A stretch of DNA of 64,000 nt from Elymus sibiricus (taxonomy: Eukaryota; Streptophyta; Magnoliopsida; Poales; Poaceae), in NCBI GenBank assembly GCA_039707655.1, contig CM077664.1, positions 198,828,195 to 198,892,194 on the forward strand, read 5' to 3'. The position numbers were made by a program, and so were the translations under genes. The notes beneath the pieces are model-generated. The model did not search any database. It saw only the letters and a list, made by a program, of their open reading frames with translations, and was not told the origin of the DNA. Numbering within the stretch: the first letter of the stretch is position 1; each line of letters starts with the position of its first letter. Shown in pieces: positions 55,375 through 64,000 of the stretch.

Positions 55375-55690
55375 CCTATGCCGACGCCGTCGGCATAGGT
55401 ATTTTCTTTTTTTTCTTTTTCTCTCACAATTTCTTCAGCACCTCCCACGTCATCGATCCGGGGCACCTATGCCGACGGCTTAGCCGTCGGCATAGGTATT
55501 TTCTTTTTTTTTCTTTTTCTCTCACAATTTCTTCAGCACGTCCCACGTCATCGATCCGGGGCACCTATGCCGACGGCTTAGCCGTCGGCATAGTCATTTT
55601 CTTTTTTTCTCTTTTTTTCCTCACAATTTCTTTAGCACGTCCCACGTCATCGATCCGGGGCACAGCTATGCCGACGCCGTCGGCATATCT
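55375..55690. repeat. Three ~98-bp tandem repeats at the right of the CACTA element
   Basis: Units at about 55377-55466, 55467-55564 and 55565-55665 each carry a TATGCCGACGG..CCGTCGGCATA hairpin, a T/C-rich run, ACAATTTCTTCAGCAC and CACGTCATCGATCCGGGGCAC. A partial fourth unit follows. They look like right-hand subterminal repeats. Confidence 0.88.
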
Positions 55691-55801
55691 CCGTCTCTCA
55701 GAAAACTTTTAGTACCACCTCGCCCAGAGACAAGCAGCATGACCAGTTTAAATAGTCGGATAATTCAGATGCAGTAAGCTTCGGTCTTCATTACACTCCT
55801 G

Positions 55802-55879
55802 TTAAGGAGATGAACCATTACTGTGAATCATCACCCCTTCCGGGCACTGAAGATTCACAGTGACGGTCCATCTTCTTAA
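55802..55879. repeat. 78-bp hairpin
   Basis: TTAAGGAGATGAACCATTAC and TGTGAATC pair with GATTCACAGTGACGGTCCATCTTCTTAA around a short loop (CACCCCTTCCGGGCACTGAA). It could be a tiny MITE or the remnant end of a transposon. Confidence 0.65.
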
Positions 55880-56310
55880 TGATGGATGCCAGTGCTTTTT
55901 ATTAATTCAATTATTACTATTTTTGAGTTTGCCGTCTGTGTGAGAACAATGATCTAACCGTTTAAAGCCTCGGAAAATCGTACGATGCCGGAATTCCTCG
56001 AGAGCTGGCGCGGTGTCATCACATGGGCCCTGTAGGGTGTGGTGAAAGTTTGGGTGCGTTTCGAATAGGCCTCCCCTGAGGCCGCTTGTAAACCGCACCG
56101 TCTCCGAGCTAGTGTCTGGGTATCGAGAGGGAACGTGTCTGGTTTGTGCAGAAAGTGCGGGTCCTGTTGCTCCGTTGGCCTCGAAACTTCTCGTGCTCAC
56201 AAAGGAGGCCATCGCATGACACGTGACAAGCCATCGCATTTTTCTGACCCGCGTGCAATATTCAAGAAATTTATTGCGCTGCTAGGGTTTCATCACCGGA
56301 AATTGCAGAT
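55880..56310. other. Unclassified segment left of the satellite array
   Basis: No repeat boundary or convincing gene. It ends AGGGTTTCATCACCGGAAATTGCAGAT, directly joined to the first array unit. It may be the inner side of the element that carries the array. Confidence 0.4.
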
Positions 56311-59300
56311 CTGGCGGCATAGCTACCCCCCCAAGTACCCCGTCCCGTCTAACCCTGGCATTGTTGACCGGGCGGATCTAGGCCTGTGACTTTCACCGGA
56401 CGGGGTTTGACCGATGGACATTTTCACCTGGCTATGATAGGCCAGCCCATAGGTACACTTCGGATCAAGGTCCGGGCACAACCCACCGCAAGATTCCCTC
56501 CGTGTCTGCCCGACGTGGCCGTTTCCTCCCTCCGTGCGACGGCGGCAGCGATGTCCGTGAGGGGGGTCACACTACGGAGTCGCGTGCCGGGTGCTTGCAC
56601 CTGCCACCACACTTCCAGACGTGTAAGAGGGCCCAGCGCAAGACCTGGCGGCATAGCTACCCCCCAAGTAACCCGTCCCGTCAAACCCAGACACTGTTGA
56701 CCGGGCGGATCTAGGCCTTTGACTTTCGCCCGATGGGGTTTGACCGATGGACATTTTCACCTGGCTATGATAGGCCAGCCCGTACGTACACTTCGGATCA
56801 AGGTCCGGGCACAACCCACCGCAAGATTCCCTCCGTGTCTGCCCGACGTGGCCGTTTCCCCCCTCCGTGCGACGGCGGCAGCGACGTCCATGAGGGGGGT
56901 CACACTACGGAGCCGCGTGCCGGGTGCTTGCACCTGCCACCACACTTCCAGACGTGTAAGAGGGCCCAGCGCAAGACCTGGCGGCATAGCTACCCCCCCC
57001 CCAAGTACCCCGTCCCGTCTAACCCAGGCACTGTTGACCGGGCGGATCTAGGCCTTTGACTTTCGCCGGACGGGATTTGACCGATGGACATTTTCACCTG
57101 GCTATGATAGGCCAGCCCATAGGTACACTCCGGATCAAGGTCCGGGCACAACCCACTGCAAGATTCCCTCCGTGTCTGCCCGATGTGGCCATTTCCCCCC
57201 TCCGTGCGACGGCGGCAGCGACGTCCGTGAGGGGGGTCACACTACGGAGCCGCATGTCGGGTGCTTGCACCTGCCACCACACTTCCAGACGTGTAAGGCG
57301 CAAGACCTGGCGGCATAGCTACCCCCCAAGTACCCCGTCCCGTCTAACCCAGGCACTGTTGACCGGGCGGATCTAGGCCTTTGACTTTCGCCGGACGGGG
57401 TTTGACCGATGGACATTTTCACCTAGCTATGATAGGCCAGCCCATAGGTACACTTCGGATCAAGGTCCGGCACAACCCACCGCAAGATTCCCTCCGTGTC
57501 TGCCCGACGTGGCCGTTTCCCCCCTCCGTGCGACGGCGGCAGCGATGTCCGTGAGGGGGGTCACACTACGGAGCCGCGTGCCGGGTGCTTGCACCTGCCA
57601 CCACACTTCCAGACGTGTAAGAGGGCTCAGCGCAAGACCTGGCGGCATAGCTACCCCCCCAAGTACCCCGTCCCATCAAACCCATGCACTGTTGACCGGG
57701 CAGATCTAGGCCTTTGACTTTCGCCGGACGGGGTTTGACCGATGGACATTTTCACCTGGCTATGATAGGCCAGCCCATAGGTACACTTCGGATCAAGGTC
57801 CGGGCACAACCCGCCGCAAGATTCCCTCCGTGTCTACCCGACGTGGCCGTTTCCCCCCTCTGTGCGACGGCGGCAGCGACGTCCGTGAGGGGGGTCAAAC
57901 TACGGAGCCGCGTGCTGGGTGCTTGCACCTGCCACCACACTTCCAGACGTGTAAGAGGGCCCAGCGCAAGACCTGGCGGCATAGCTACCCCCCCAAGTAC
58001 CCCGTCCCGTCAAACCCAGGCACTGTTGACCAGGTGGATCTAGGCCTTTGAATTTCGCCGGACGGGATTTGACCGATGGACATTTTCACATGGCTATGAT
58101 AGGCCAGCCCGTACGTACACTTCGGATCAAGGTCCGGGCACAAACCACCGCAAGATTCCCTCCGTGTCTGCCCGACGTGGCCGTTTCCCCCCTCCATGCG
58201 ACGGCGGCATCGACGTCCATGAGGGGGGTCACACTACGGAGTCGCGTGCCGGGTGCTTGCACCTGCCACCACACTTCGAGACGTGTAAGAGGGCCCAGCG
58301 CAAGACCTGGCGGCATAGCTACCTCCCCCCCCCCAAGTATCCCGTCCCGTCTAACCCAGGCACTGTTGACCGGGCGGATCTAGGCCTTTGACTTTCGCCG
58401 GACGGGGTTTGACCGATGGACATTTTCACCTGGCTATGATAGGCCAGCCCATAGGTACACTCCGGATCAAGGTCCGGGCACAACCCACCGCAAGATTCCC
58501 TCCGTGTCTGCCCGACGTGGCCATTTCCCCCCTCCGTGCGACGGCGGCGGCGACGTCCGTGAGGGGGGTCACACTACGGAGCCGCGTGTCGGGTGCTTGC
58601 ACCTGCCACCACACTTCGAGACGTGTAAGAGGGCCCTGCGCAAGACCTGGCGGCATAGCTACCCCCCAAGTACCCCGTCCCGTCTAACCCAGGCACTGTT
58701 GACCGGGCGGATCTAGGCCTTTACTTTCGCCGGACGGGGTTTGACCGATGGACATTTTCACCTGGCTATGATAGGCCAGCCCATAGGTACACTTCGGATC
58801 AAGGTCCGGCACAACCCACCGCAAGATTCCCTCCGTGTCTGCCCTACGTGGCCGTTTCCCCCCTCCGTGCGACGGCGGCAGCGACGTCCGTGAGGGGGGT
58901 CACACTACGGAGCCGCGTGCCGGGTGCTTGCACCTGCCACCACACTTCCAGACGTGTAAGAGGGCCCAGCGCAAGACCTGGCGGCATAGCTACCCCCCCC
59001 CCCCCAAGTACCCCGTCCCGTCAAACCCATGCACTCTTGACCGGGCGGATCTAGGCCTTTGACTTTCGCCGGACGGGGTTTGACCGATGGACATTTTCAC
59101 CTGGCTATGATAGGCCAGCCCATAGGTACACTTCGGATCAAGGTCCGGGCACAACCCGCCGCAAGATTCCCTCCGTGTCTGCCCGACGTGGCCGTTTCCC
59201 CCCTCCGTGCGACGGCGGCAGCGACGTCCGTGAGGGGGGTCAAACTACGGAGCCGCGTGCTGGGTGCTTGCACCTGCCACCACACTTCCAGACGTGTAAG

Positions 59301-60518
59301 AGGGCCCAGCGCAAGACCTGGCGGCATAGCTACCCCCCCAAGTACCCCGTCCCGTCAAACCCAGGCACTGTTGACCGGGCGGATCTAGGCCTTTGACTTT
59401 CGCCGGACGGGATTTGACCGATGGACATTTTCACATGGCTATGATAGGCCAGCCCGTACGTACACTTCGGATCAAGGTCCGGGCACAAACCACCGCAAGA
59501 TTCCCTCCGTGTCTGCCCGACGTGGCCATTTCCCCCCTCCGTGCGACGGCGGCATCGACGTCCACGAGGGGGGTCACACTACGGAGCCGCGTGCCGGGTG
59601 CTTGCACCTGCCACCACACTTCCAGACGTGTAAGAGGGCCCAGCGCAAGACCTGGCGGCATAGCTACCTCCCCCCCCAAGTATCCCGTCCCGTCTAACCC
59701 AGGCACTGTTGACCGGGCGGATCTAGGCCTTTGACTTTCGCCGGACGGGGTTTGACCGATGGACATTTTCACCTGGCTATGATAGGCCAGCCCATAGGTA
59801 CACTGCGGATCAAGGTTCGGGCACAACCCGCCGCAAGATTCCCTCCGTGTCTGCCCGACGTGGCCGTTTCCCCCCTCCGTGCGACGGCGGCAGCGACGTC
59901 CGTGAGGGGGGTCACACTACGGAGCCGCGTGCCGGGTGCTTGCACCTGCCACCACACTTCCAGACGTGTAAGAGGGCCCAGCGCAAGACCTGGCGGCATA
60001 GCTACCCCCCCCCCCCCCCAAGTACCCCGTCCCGTCTAACCCAGGCACTGTTGACCGGGCGGATCTAGGCCTTTGACTTTCGCCGAACGGGGTTTGACCG
60101 ATGGACATTTTCACCTGGCTATGACAGGCCAGCCCGTACGTACACTTCAGATCAAGGTCCGGGCACAACCCACCGGAAGATTCCCTCCGTGTCTGCCCGA
60201 CATGGCCGTTTCCCCCCTCCGTGCGACGGCGGCAGCGACGTCCATGAGGGGGGTCATACTACGGAGCCGCGTGCCGGGTGCTTGCACCTGCCACCACACT
60301 TCCAGACGTGTAAGAGGGCCCAGCGCAAGACCTGGCGGCATAGGTACCCCCCCAAGTACCCCGTCCCGTCTAACCCAGGCACTGTTGACTGGGCGGATCT
60401 AGGCCTTTGACTTTCGACGGACGGGGTTTGACCGACGGACATTTTCACCTGGCTATGATAGGCCAGCCCATAGGTACACTTCGGATCAAGGTCCGGGCAC
60501 AACCCACCGCAAGATTCC
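56311..60518. repeat. Tandem array of a ~335-bp GC-rich repeat, 13 units
   Basis: Anchoring on TTTGACCGA, units start at 56406, 56739, 57076, 57401, 57734, 58068, 58408, 58740, 59079, 59413, 59751, 60093 and 60426, spacing 325-342 bp. Length differences come mostly from a C-tract (CTACCCCCC.., 6 to 14 C) and one 8-bp deletion in unit 3. Units 3-6 and 7-10 share private variants and form a four-unit higher-order repeat (about 1,340 bp). Each unit contains CTGGCTATGATAGGCCAGCC and TGAGGGGGGTCACACTACGG. Stop-poor frames of 60-113 codons occur in several frames in each unit, but the period is not a multiple of 3 and no protein is recognised. It does not match 5S rDNA or the Afa or pSc119-type satellites as I recall them. 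Confidence 0.92.
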
Positions 60519-60530
60519 TATGGCGCCCCG

Positions 60531-60542
60531 CCTGAATACCAC
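60531..60542 (-). promoter_or_regulatory. Possible primer binding site next to the right-hand LTR
   Basis: The minus strand reads GTGGTATTCAGGC directly after a TG..-type LTR edge at 60543 (TGTAGCCAGACGG). It resembles TGGTATCAGAGC with one extra T and one change, so the call is weak. It would place the array just inside a minus-strand element. Confidence 0.35.
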
Positions 60543-62029
60543 TGTAGCCAGACGGTCGCCGCACACGCCAGCCCAGGAGATCACTCTGGCGTGCGCGTTT
60601 ACAACAAGTATCATGAACACAAGCTTTTCTATTAAGGGATATATAGGTCTTACATGATATGTTACAAGGGTGATGGCAGCGGAAAAGCTCTATCTAAGGC
60701 AGCATGGTCCTGGTGCGGCTCCAATACACAGAAATCTGACTGGGTTACTCTTCTAGCATGCGAACACTTCGGCTCCTCGCTAGAGAACGTCGGATCCTTA
60801 GGTGAACCTGGCCACATTGAAGGCCGTTGAGTACTTTTGAATGTACTCGCAAGCAAACCAAACCAACATATACACCAAGCAATGCAATCCATGGCATTCA
60901 AGCATGCACTTGTTATCTTAACAATATTATCTATCATGTTATGGTAGGATTATCTAGCAAGATTAATCATCTAGCAGCATTAATCATCATGTCCTAGCAG
61001 GATTATCTAGCATGATAATTACTGAAGTAAATGCAGTAAAGTAAAGTTTATCAGGTGAATGATCCGAACTCCAAATATGCTCACGATCCAAATCTGATCC
61101 AAACTTTGCGGTCATCCAACCGCTCAACTCATAGCCATCACATGGCTAGCAATCATACCTTACTCTGGTTCATTATTAACATCATATAGTTTGTTCCTCC
61201 AGACTCGACACAAACCAAATAGGGGCCTATACGAACTGTCCATGACCGAGGACGCGGCTATTCGAATAGATTTACACTCTGCAGAGGTTGCGCACTTTAC
61301 CCACACCATGGAGCGCCTGGCCTCGTACTTTAGTACATGTTCCTATTCGGGTGGACCAGTGCTGCTCCAACAAAACCTTGTCTATTGCCTGGCACTCTTA
61401 CGGTCCCACCGACAATCATACCCTCCCAGGGTCATGTCCTGGGTGGCCCCTGTGTCACCCCGTGACACCTGCCACCGTCGTGGCCAAACAAAACTGTCCC
61501 AAACGGGGACCTGGATCCATATAACTCAACTGGGCTCACAAGGTTATCGCCGCCTACCGGGCCAGGGTAGCACGCACGCATAACCTTCCCTAGTTGGCGG
61601 TACCGACAAGAGGCAGGACAATAGACAAAGCTAGGGCCGTCCCATACCGGCAAATGTGGCTGCATGGGTAAGTCCGGATAGGTGGCACTATGACTCAATC
61701 CAGTCGATGGAGGAGGTTGTTGTCATTATTAAGTCACATTTCATAATATTGCAGTAACAGTAACCATGCAAGATGTAACAATTATGAAAACCTAACAACC
61801 TATCTCCATACAATATCACAACGAGTCGATAGTGCGATAATATGATGAACATTAGCAGGTAATGCAGATAGCAAATTCAACCTAGCAGGAGTTTAATTAC
61901 TTTACAAGTCTTAGGTGTAAGTGACAACCATCTGAACCCTTGTATGAAACCGGCAAATAAACCAGTAGCCACCAGAACGGTCTTTACAACTCAGATCTGG
62001 GACGTTACCGGAATAACTCAACCCCGGCT

Positions 62030-62290
62030 CAAGACAGTTGAAAAGCAGCTCAGAGCATGAGACGGTGTTGATAAAAAGAGTGTAGCAGTTCCCTAAGACG
62101 GCCGAAGATCAGCTCAGAGCATAGGGGCACCGCTACAGAGAGAAATTCAACAGCTGCTCGAGATGGCCGAAAAGCAGCTCAGAACACGGACCAGTTGTTG
62201 AGAAGAGAAATATAAAGTCAGCATCCACCCTGGACGGCCGAAAGCAGCTCAGAACACAGGCGTGGTGCCGTAATCCAAGAAAGGCAGACA
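62030..62290. repeat. Four degenerate ~65-bp repeats
   Basis: ACGGCCGAAAAGCAGCTCAGA(A/G)CA recurs at about 62034, 62097, 62164 and 62232, each followed by a purine-rich stretch. The period is about 65 bp. Confidence 0.8.
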
Positions 62291-63369
62291 AGGGTTCGAC
62301 AGAGTCACATACAGCCCACTACTATGCACACGAGCATCAACATATTAATTTAAACATGCAAGAATAACACAGAGCAATGCTTTAGGGCATATATCAGATG
62401 GTCGGCTTGCCTGGGGGTGAAGGAATTCTCCGGGAGAAGTGCGATCACCTCGCGGAAGAATTCGCCGGAAAGGATTCCCTCTCAAAGGGGCTGATTAAGG
62501 GCAGGGGCAAAATGGGTATTTTCAGAAAGTGTCAACATGGTGAAAGTGATGTCATCGGAACGGGCTCGGCGAACTGAAGAAGTGGGCGTTGGATTCACCT
62601 CGATCCGAGTTACGAGCAAGAAGTTAGGGAGGTTGGACTGCCAGGGACTGATCTGCAAAATAAATAATTACATCCGGGTCCCTGACAGCACTGCGGCTGG
62701 CGCCTTCTCTGCGTATACGTTTTCCAGTAGGGAAAATGCATTCCAACCTGAATACGCTTTCTCTGAGTGAAAACGCATCTCAGCTGGGTACGTTTTCCTC
62801 AACCGAAGACGTAATCGACGAAGGGCGCCTCCACTTAAACAGCTGGGCCCGGGCCGCAGCTTGTTACAGCCGGGCCCCACCGGTGCTCTCTCTCTCCTCC
62901 CTCCTTCTCTTCTTCCTCCTCTCTGCTCCCCCGACGCGGCGACAGAGCTTCGGCTCCGGCGTGGGGCTCCGGCGCTCCGGTGAGCCTCGCGGGCGGCTGA
63001 GTGGATGGCCGAGGTCGCCAGCGTGCACCGCATCCGACCATGGGCGGCACGGGGACTGGAAACGGCCGTGAGGGTGGCGACGAACGGCGGCAGTGAGCAG
63101 CCTGCTCGGGCGATGTGGGCTCTCCGGTGGACGAGGGCTCGCGGGGATGGGGTGGATGGAAGTGGAGCTCCACGGCGAGCTCAGAGGGACCCGCAATGGA
63201 GACGGGGACGGGCTGTGGTGGCCGAATTTGAGGAGGGGACGGTGGCAGCCATGGCGACCGAGGAGAGGAAAGGGGCACGAGGCGAGCTCCTTCGGGCAGG
63301 GGAGGGTCTAGGAGGGAGAGGAGGTCTCTGCGGGTGGTGTGGGTGCTCGGGAGAGAGCTCGGGCCACGG

Positions 63370-63377
63370 CTTTTATA
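63370..63377 (-). promoter_or_regulatory. TATA-like box on the minus strand
   Basis: The minus strand reads TATAAAAG in GGCCGGCTATAAAAGCCGTGG, followed by a C-rich leader. It is probably the promoter of the right-hand LTR. Confidence 0.5.
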
Positions 63378-64000
63378 GCCGGCCGGGGAGGGCTTCTCGG
63401 CGACCGCAGAGGCTTCGGGAGCTCGCTGCCTTGGCGGCATCCCGGCGAGGTGGCGCGCGAAGAGTGGTGCCGACCTGACGCTCACAGAGGGAGGGGACGG
63501 CTCGGGGAGGAAGAGGACAGCAGCGGGGGGAAGACGACGACGTTCACGCGCGGGACAGAAAATTGGCGGCGATCGCCGCAGCGTGGAGAAGAAGAAAGAA
63601 GAGGGGAGAAGCTGCGGCAGAGGGGCAGGTGGACTCCGCGAAGCCACTAGACACGCCGGGACACGCCGGAGCTGGCCGGAGCTGGCCTGCCGACGAAAAC
63701 AGTGCGCTGACCACCGTTTTGGCATGTCCCAAGCGTGGTCACCACGGGTGCCACGTGCTCTCGAGTTTTCCCGGATGCAAAACCATGTCAATTAGATATA
63801 TCAGAGGTCAGTGAGTTGACATATGAGGATTTTGGATGGAGGTGGAGGCAGGAATTGACTGATTGGAGCTCACAAAGGTTCTGACCTAAAACTTGGACAG
63901 ATTCCTGAGGATAAATGGATGAGAGTGGGGAGCTGAATCTTTGTCACAATGGAATAGGGTAGGAAGGACTAGGTGCTGGCAAAATTTGAAGGCATTTGGA

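Larger units (their letters stand above)
52526..55700. mobile_element. CACTA transposon, internally deleted, right end not found
   Basis: The left end begins CACTACCGGAATTACTG at 52526. Subterminal repeats of TATGCCGACGGC and GCCGTCGGCATA fill 52541-53110 and recur at 55375-55690. The interior holds trinucleotide-rich DNA (53160-53410), AT-rich DNA (53640-54180) and GC-rich sequence (54840-55370). No TNPD-type transposase is present, only short minus-strand pieces such as TMAWQARVAAVQEHSTRMMT (about 54475-54540) and FLAQNMEAP (about 54260), of the kind seen in the accessory (TNPA/TNP1-like) gene. The expected terminal CCGGTAGTG at the right is absent, so the right edge near 55700 is only the last subterminal repeat. 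Confidence 0.8.
60543..64000 (-). mobile_element. Probable long LTR of a minus-strand retrotransposon, runs off the window
   Basis: The segment starts TGTAGCCAGACGG, has a 37-bp stem-loop (60563-60599, CGCACACGCCAG..CTGGCGTGCGCG), AT-rich DNA (60600-61200), a region of degenerate repeats (62030-62290) and a GC-rich part (62830-63760) with a minus-strand TATAAAAG at 63370-63377. This order, with the TATA box far from the inner end, fits long LTRs of Triticeae gypsy elements. There is no coding region I can support. The Pro/Ser/Arg-rich minus-strand frame 63791-62835 lies in GC-rich transcribed-leader-like DNA. Confidence 0.45.

Noticed and set aside
54834..55483. Overlapping frames of 136-182 codons on both strands in the CACTA element
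   Set aside because: Low-complexity Pro/Gly/Arg-rich products of GC-rich DNA; no start, splice or domain support.
56386..60410. Repeated open frames of 60-113 codons in each 335-bp satellite unit, on both strands
   Set aside because: They follow from GC-rich, stop-poor sequence, occur in several frames at once, have no known domain, and the unit length is not a multiple of 3.
56311..60518. CRISPR array or rDNA as explanation of the tandem repeat
   Set aside because: Units of 335 bp are contiguous without unique spacers, and no 5S or 18S/25S sequence is present.
62835..63791. 318-codon Pro/Ser/Arg-rich minus-strand frame
   Set aside because: It lies in a GC-rich LTR/leader-like region with overlapping open frames on the other strand. 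Its composition explains its length and no domain is visible.

Overview
The window looks like gene-poor chromosomal DNA of a Triticeae grass (wheat, rye or barley relatives). The evidence is what fills it: nested LTR retrotransposons, a CACTA transposon with TATGCCGACGGC subterminal repeats, an Au-type SINE and hAT miniature elements. I see no rRNA, tRNA, CRISPR or prokaryotic features. The only host-type gene is a broken papain-like cysteine protease at 48994-51085.

Layout. 1-4576: minus-strand non-autonomous Ty3/gypsy element G1, with its 5' LTR at 2877-4576 and an intact acidic 272-residue ORF of unknown function. 4577-5143: fragment of another gypsy LTR. 5144-5634: unclassified. 5635-10898: truncated minus-strand copy R3 of a pol-less copia-type family. 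10899-11800: unclassified DNA around a 224-bp fold-back element. 11800-41268: remains of a plus-strand Ty1/copia element A (RNase H end of pol, polypurine tract, 3' LTR), split by two insertions. The first, at 12642-30637 (TSD AATAC), is element R1 (gag, ORF2, no pol), which carries the inverted sister copy R2 (20831-29272) inside its 3' LTR. The second, at 31234-40284 (TSD ACGTT), is gypsy element G2, with a 721-bp hAT element in its 3' LTR (TSD TTCACAAG). 41894-46903: short-LTR (147 bp) GC-rich copia element C (TSD CCTAC). 47037-47339: hAT MITE. 47592-47893: Au SINE with a 16-bp TSD. 48910-51085: TATA box and protease pseudogene, broken by an 8-bp tandem duplication and a retrotransposon fragment. 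52526-about 55700: CACTA element with no recognisable right end. 56311-60518: 13-unit tandem array of a 335-bp GC-rich repeat with a four-unit higher-order structure. 60543-64000: probably a long minus-strand LTR running off the window.

How the parts relate. R1, R2 and R3 are one family: 1.4-1.6 kb LTRs, an initiator-tRNA-Met primer site, a copia-type gag with a CCHC knuckle and, in R1 and R2, a second ORF resembling the putative plant transposon domain. No protease, integrase or RT is visible, so any movement must rely on enzymes supplied in trans. G1 and G2 are similarly pol-less gypsy elements with tRNA-Asp primer sites. Most satisfying as undescribed structures are the R1/R2 inverted pair, whose palindromic junction was lost and repaired with templated filler, and the 335-bp array that abuts a primer-site-like sequence and long LTR. 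Family names rest on remembered similarity. Nothing was searched or aligned by software, and boundaries marked about are approximate.
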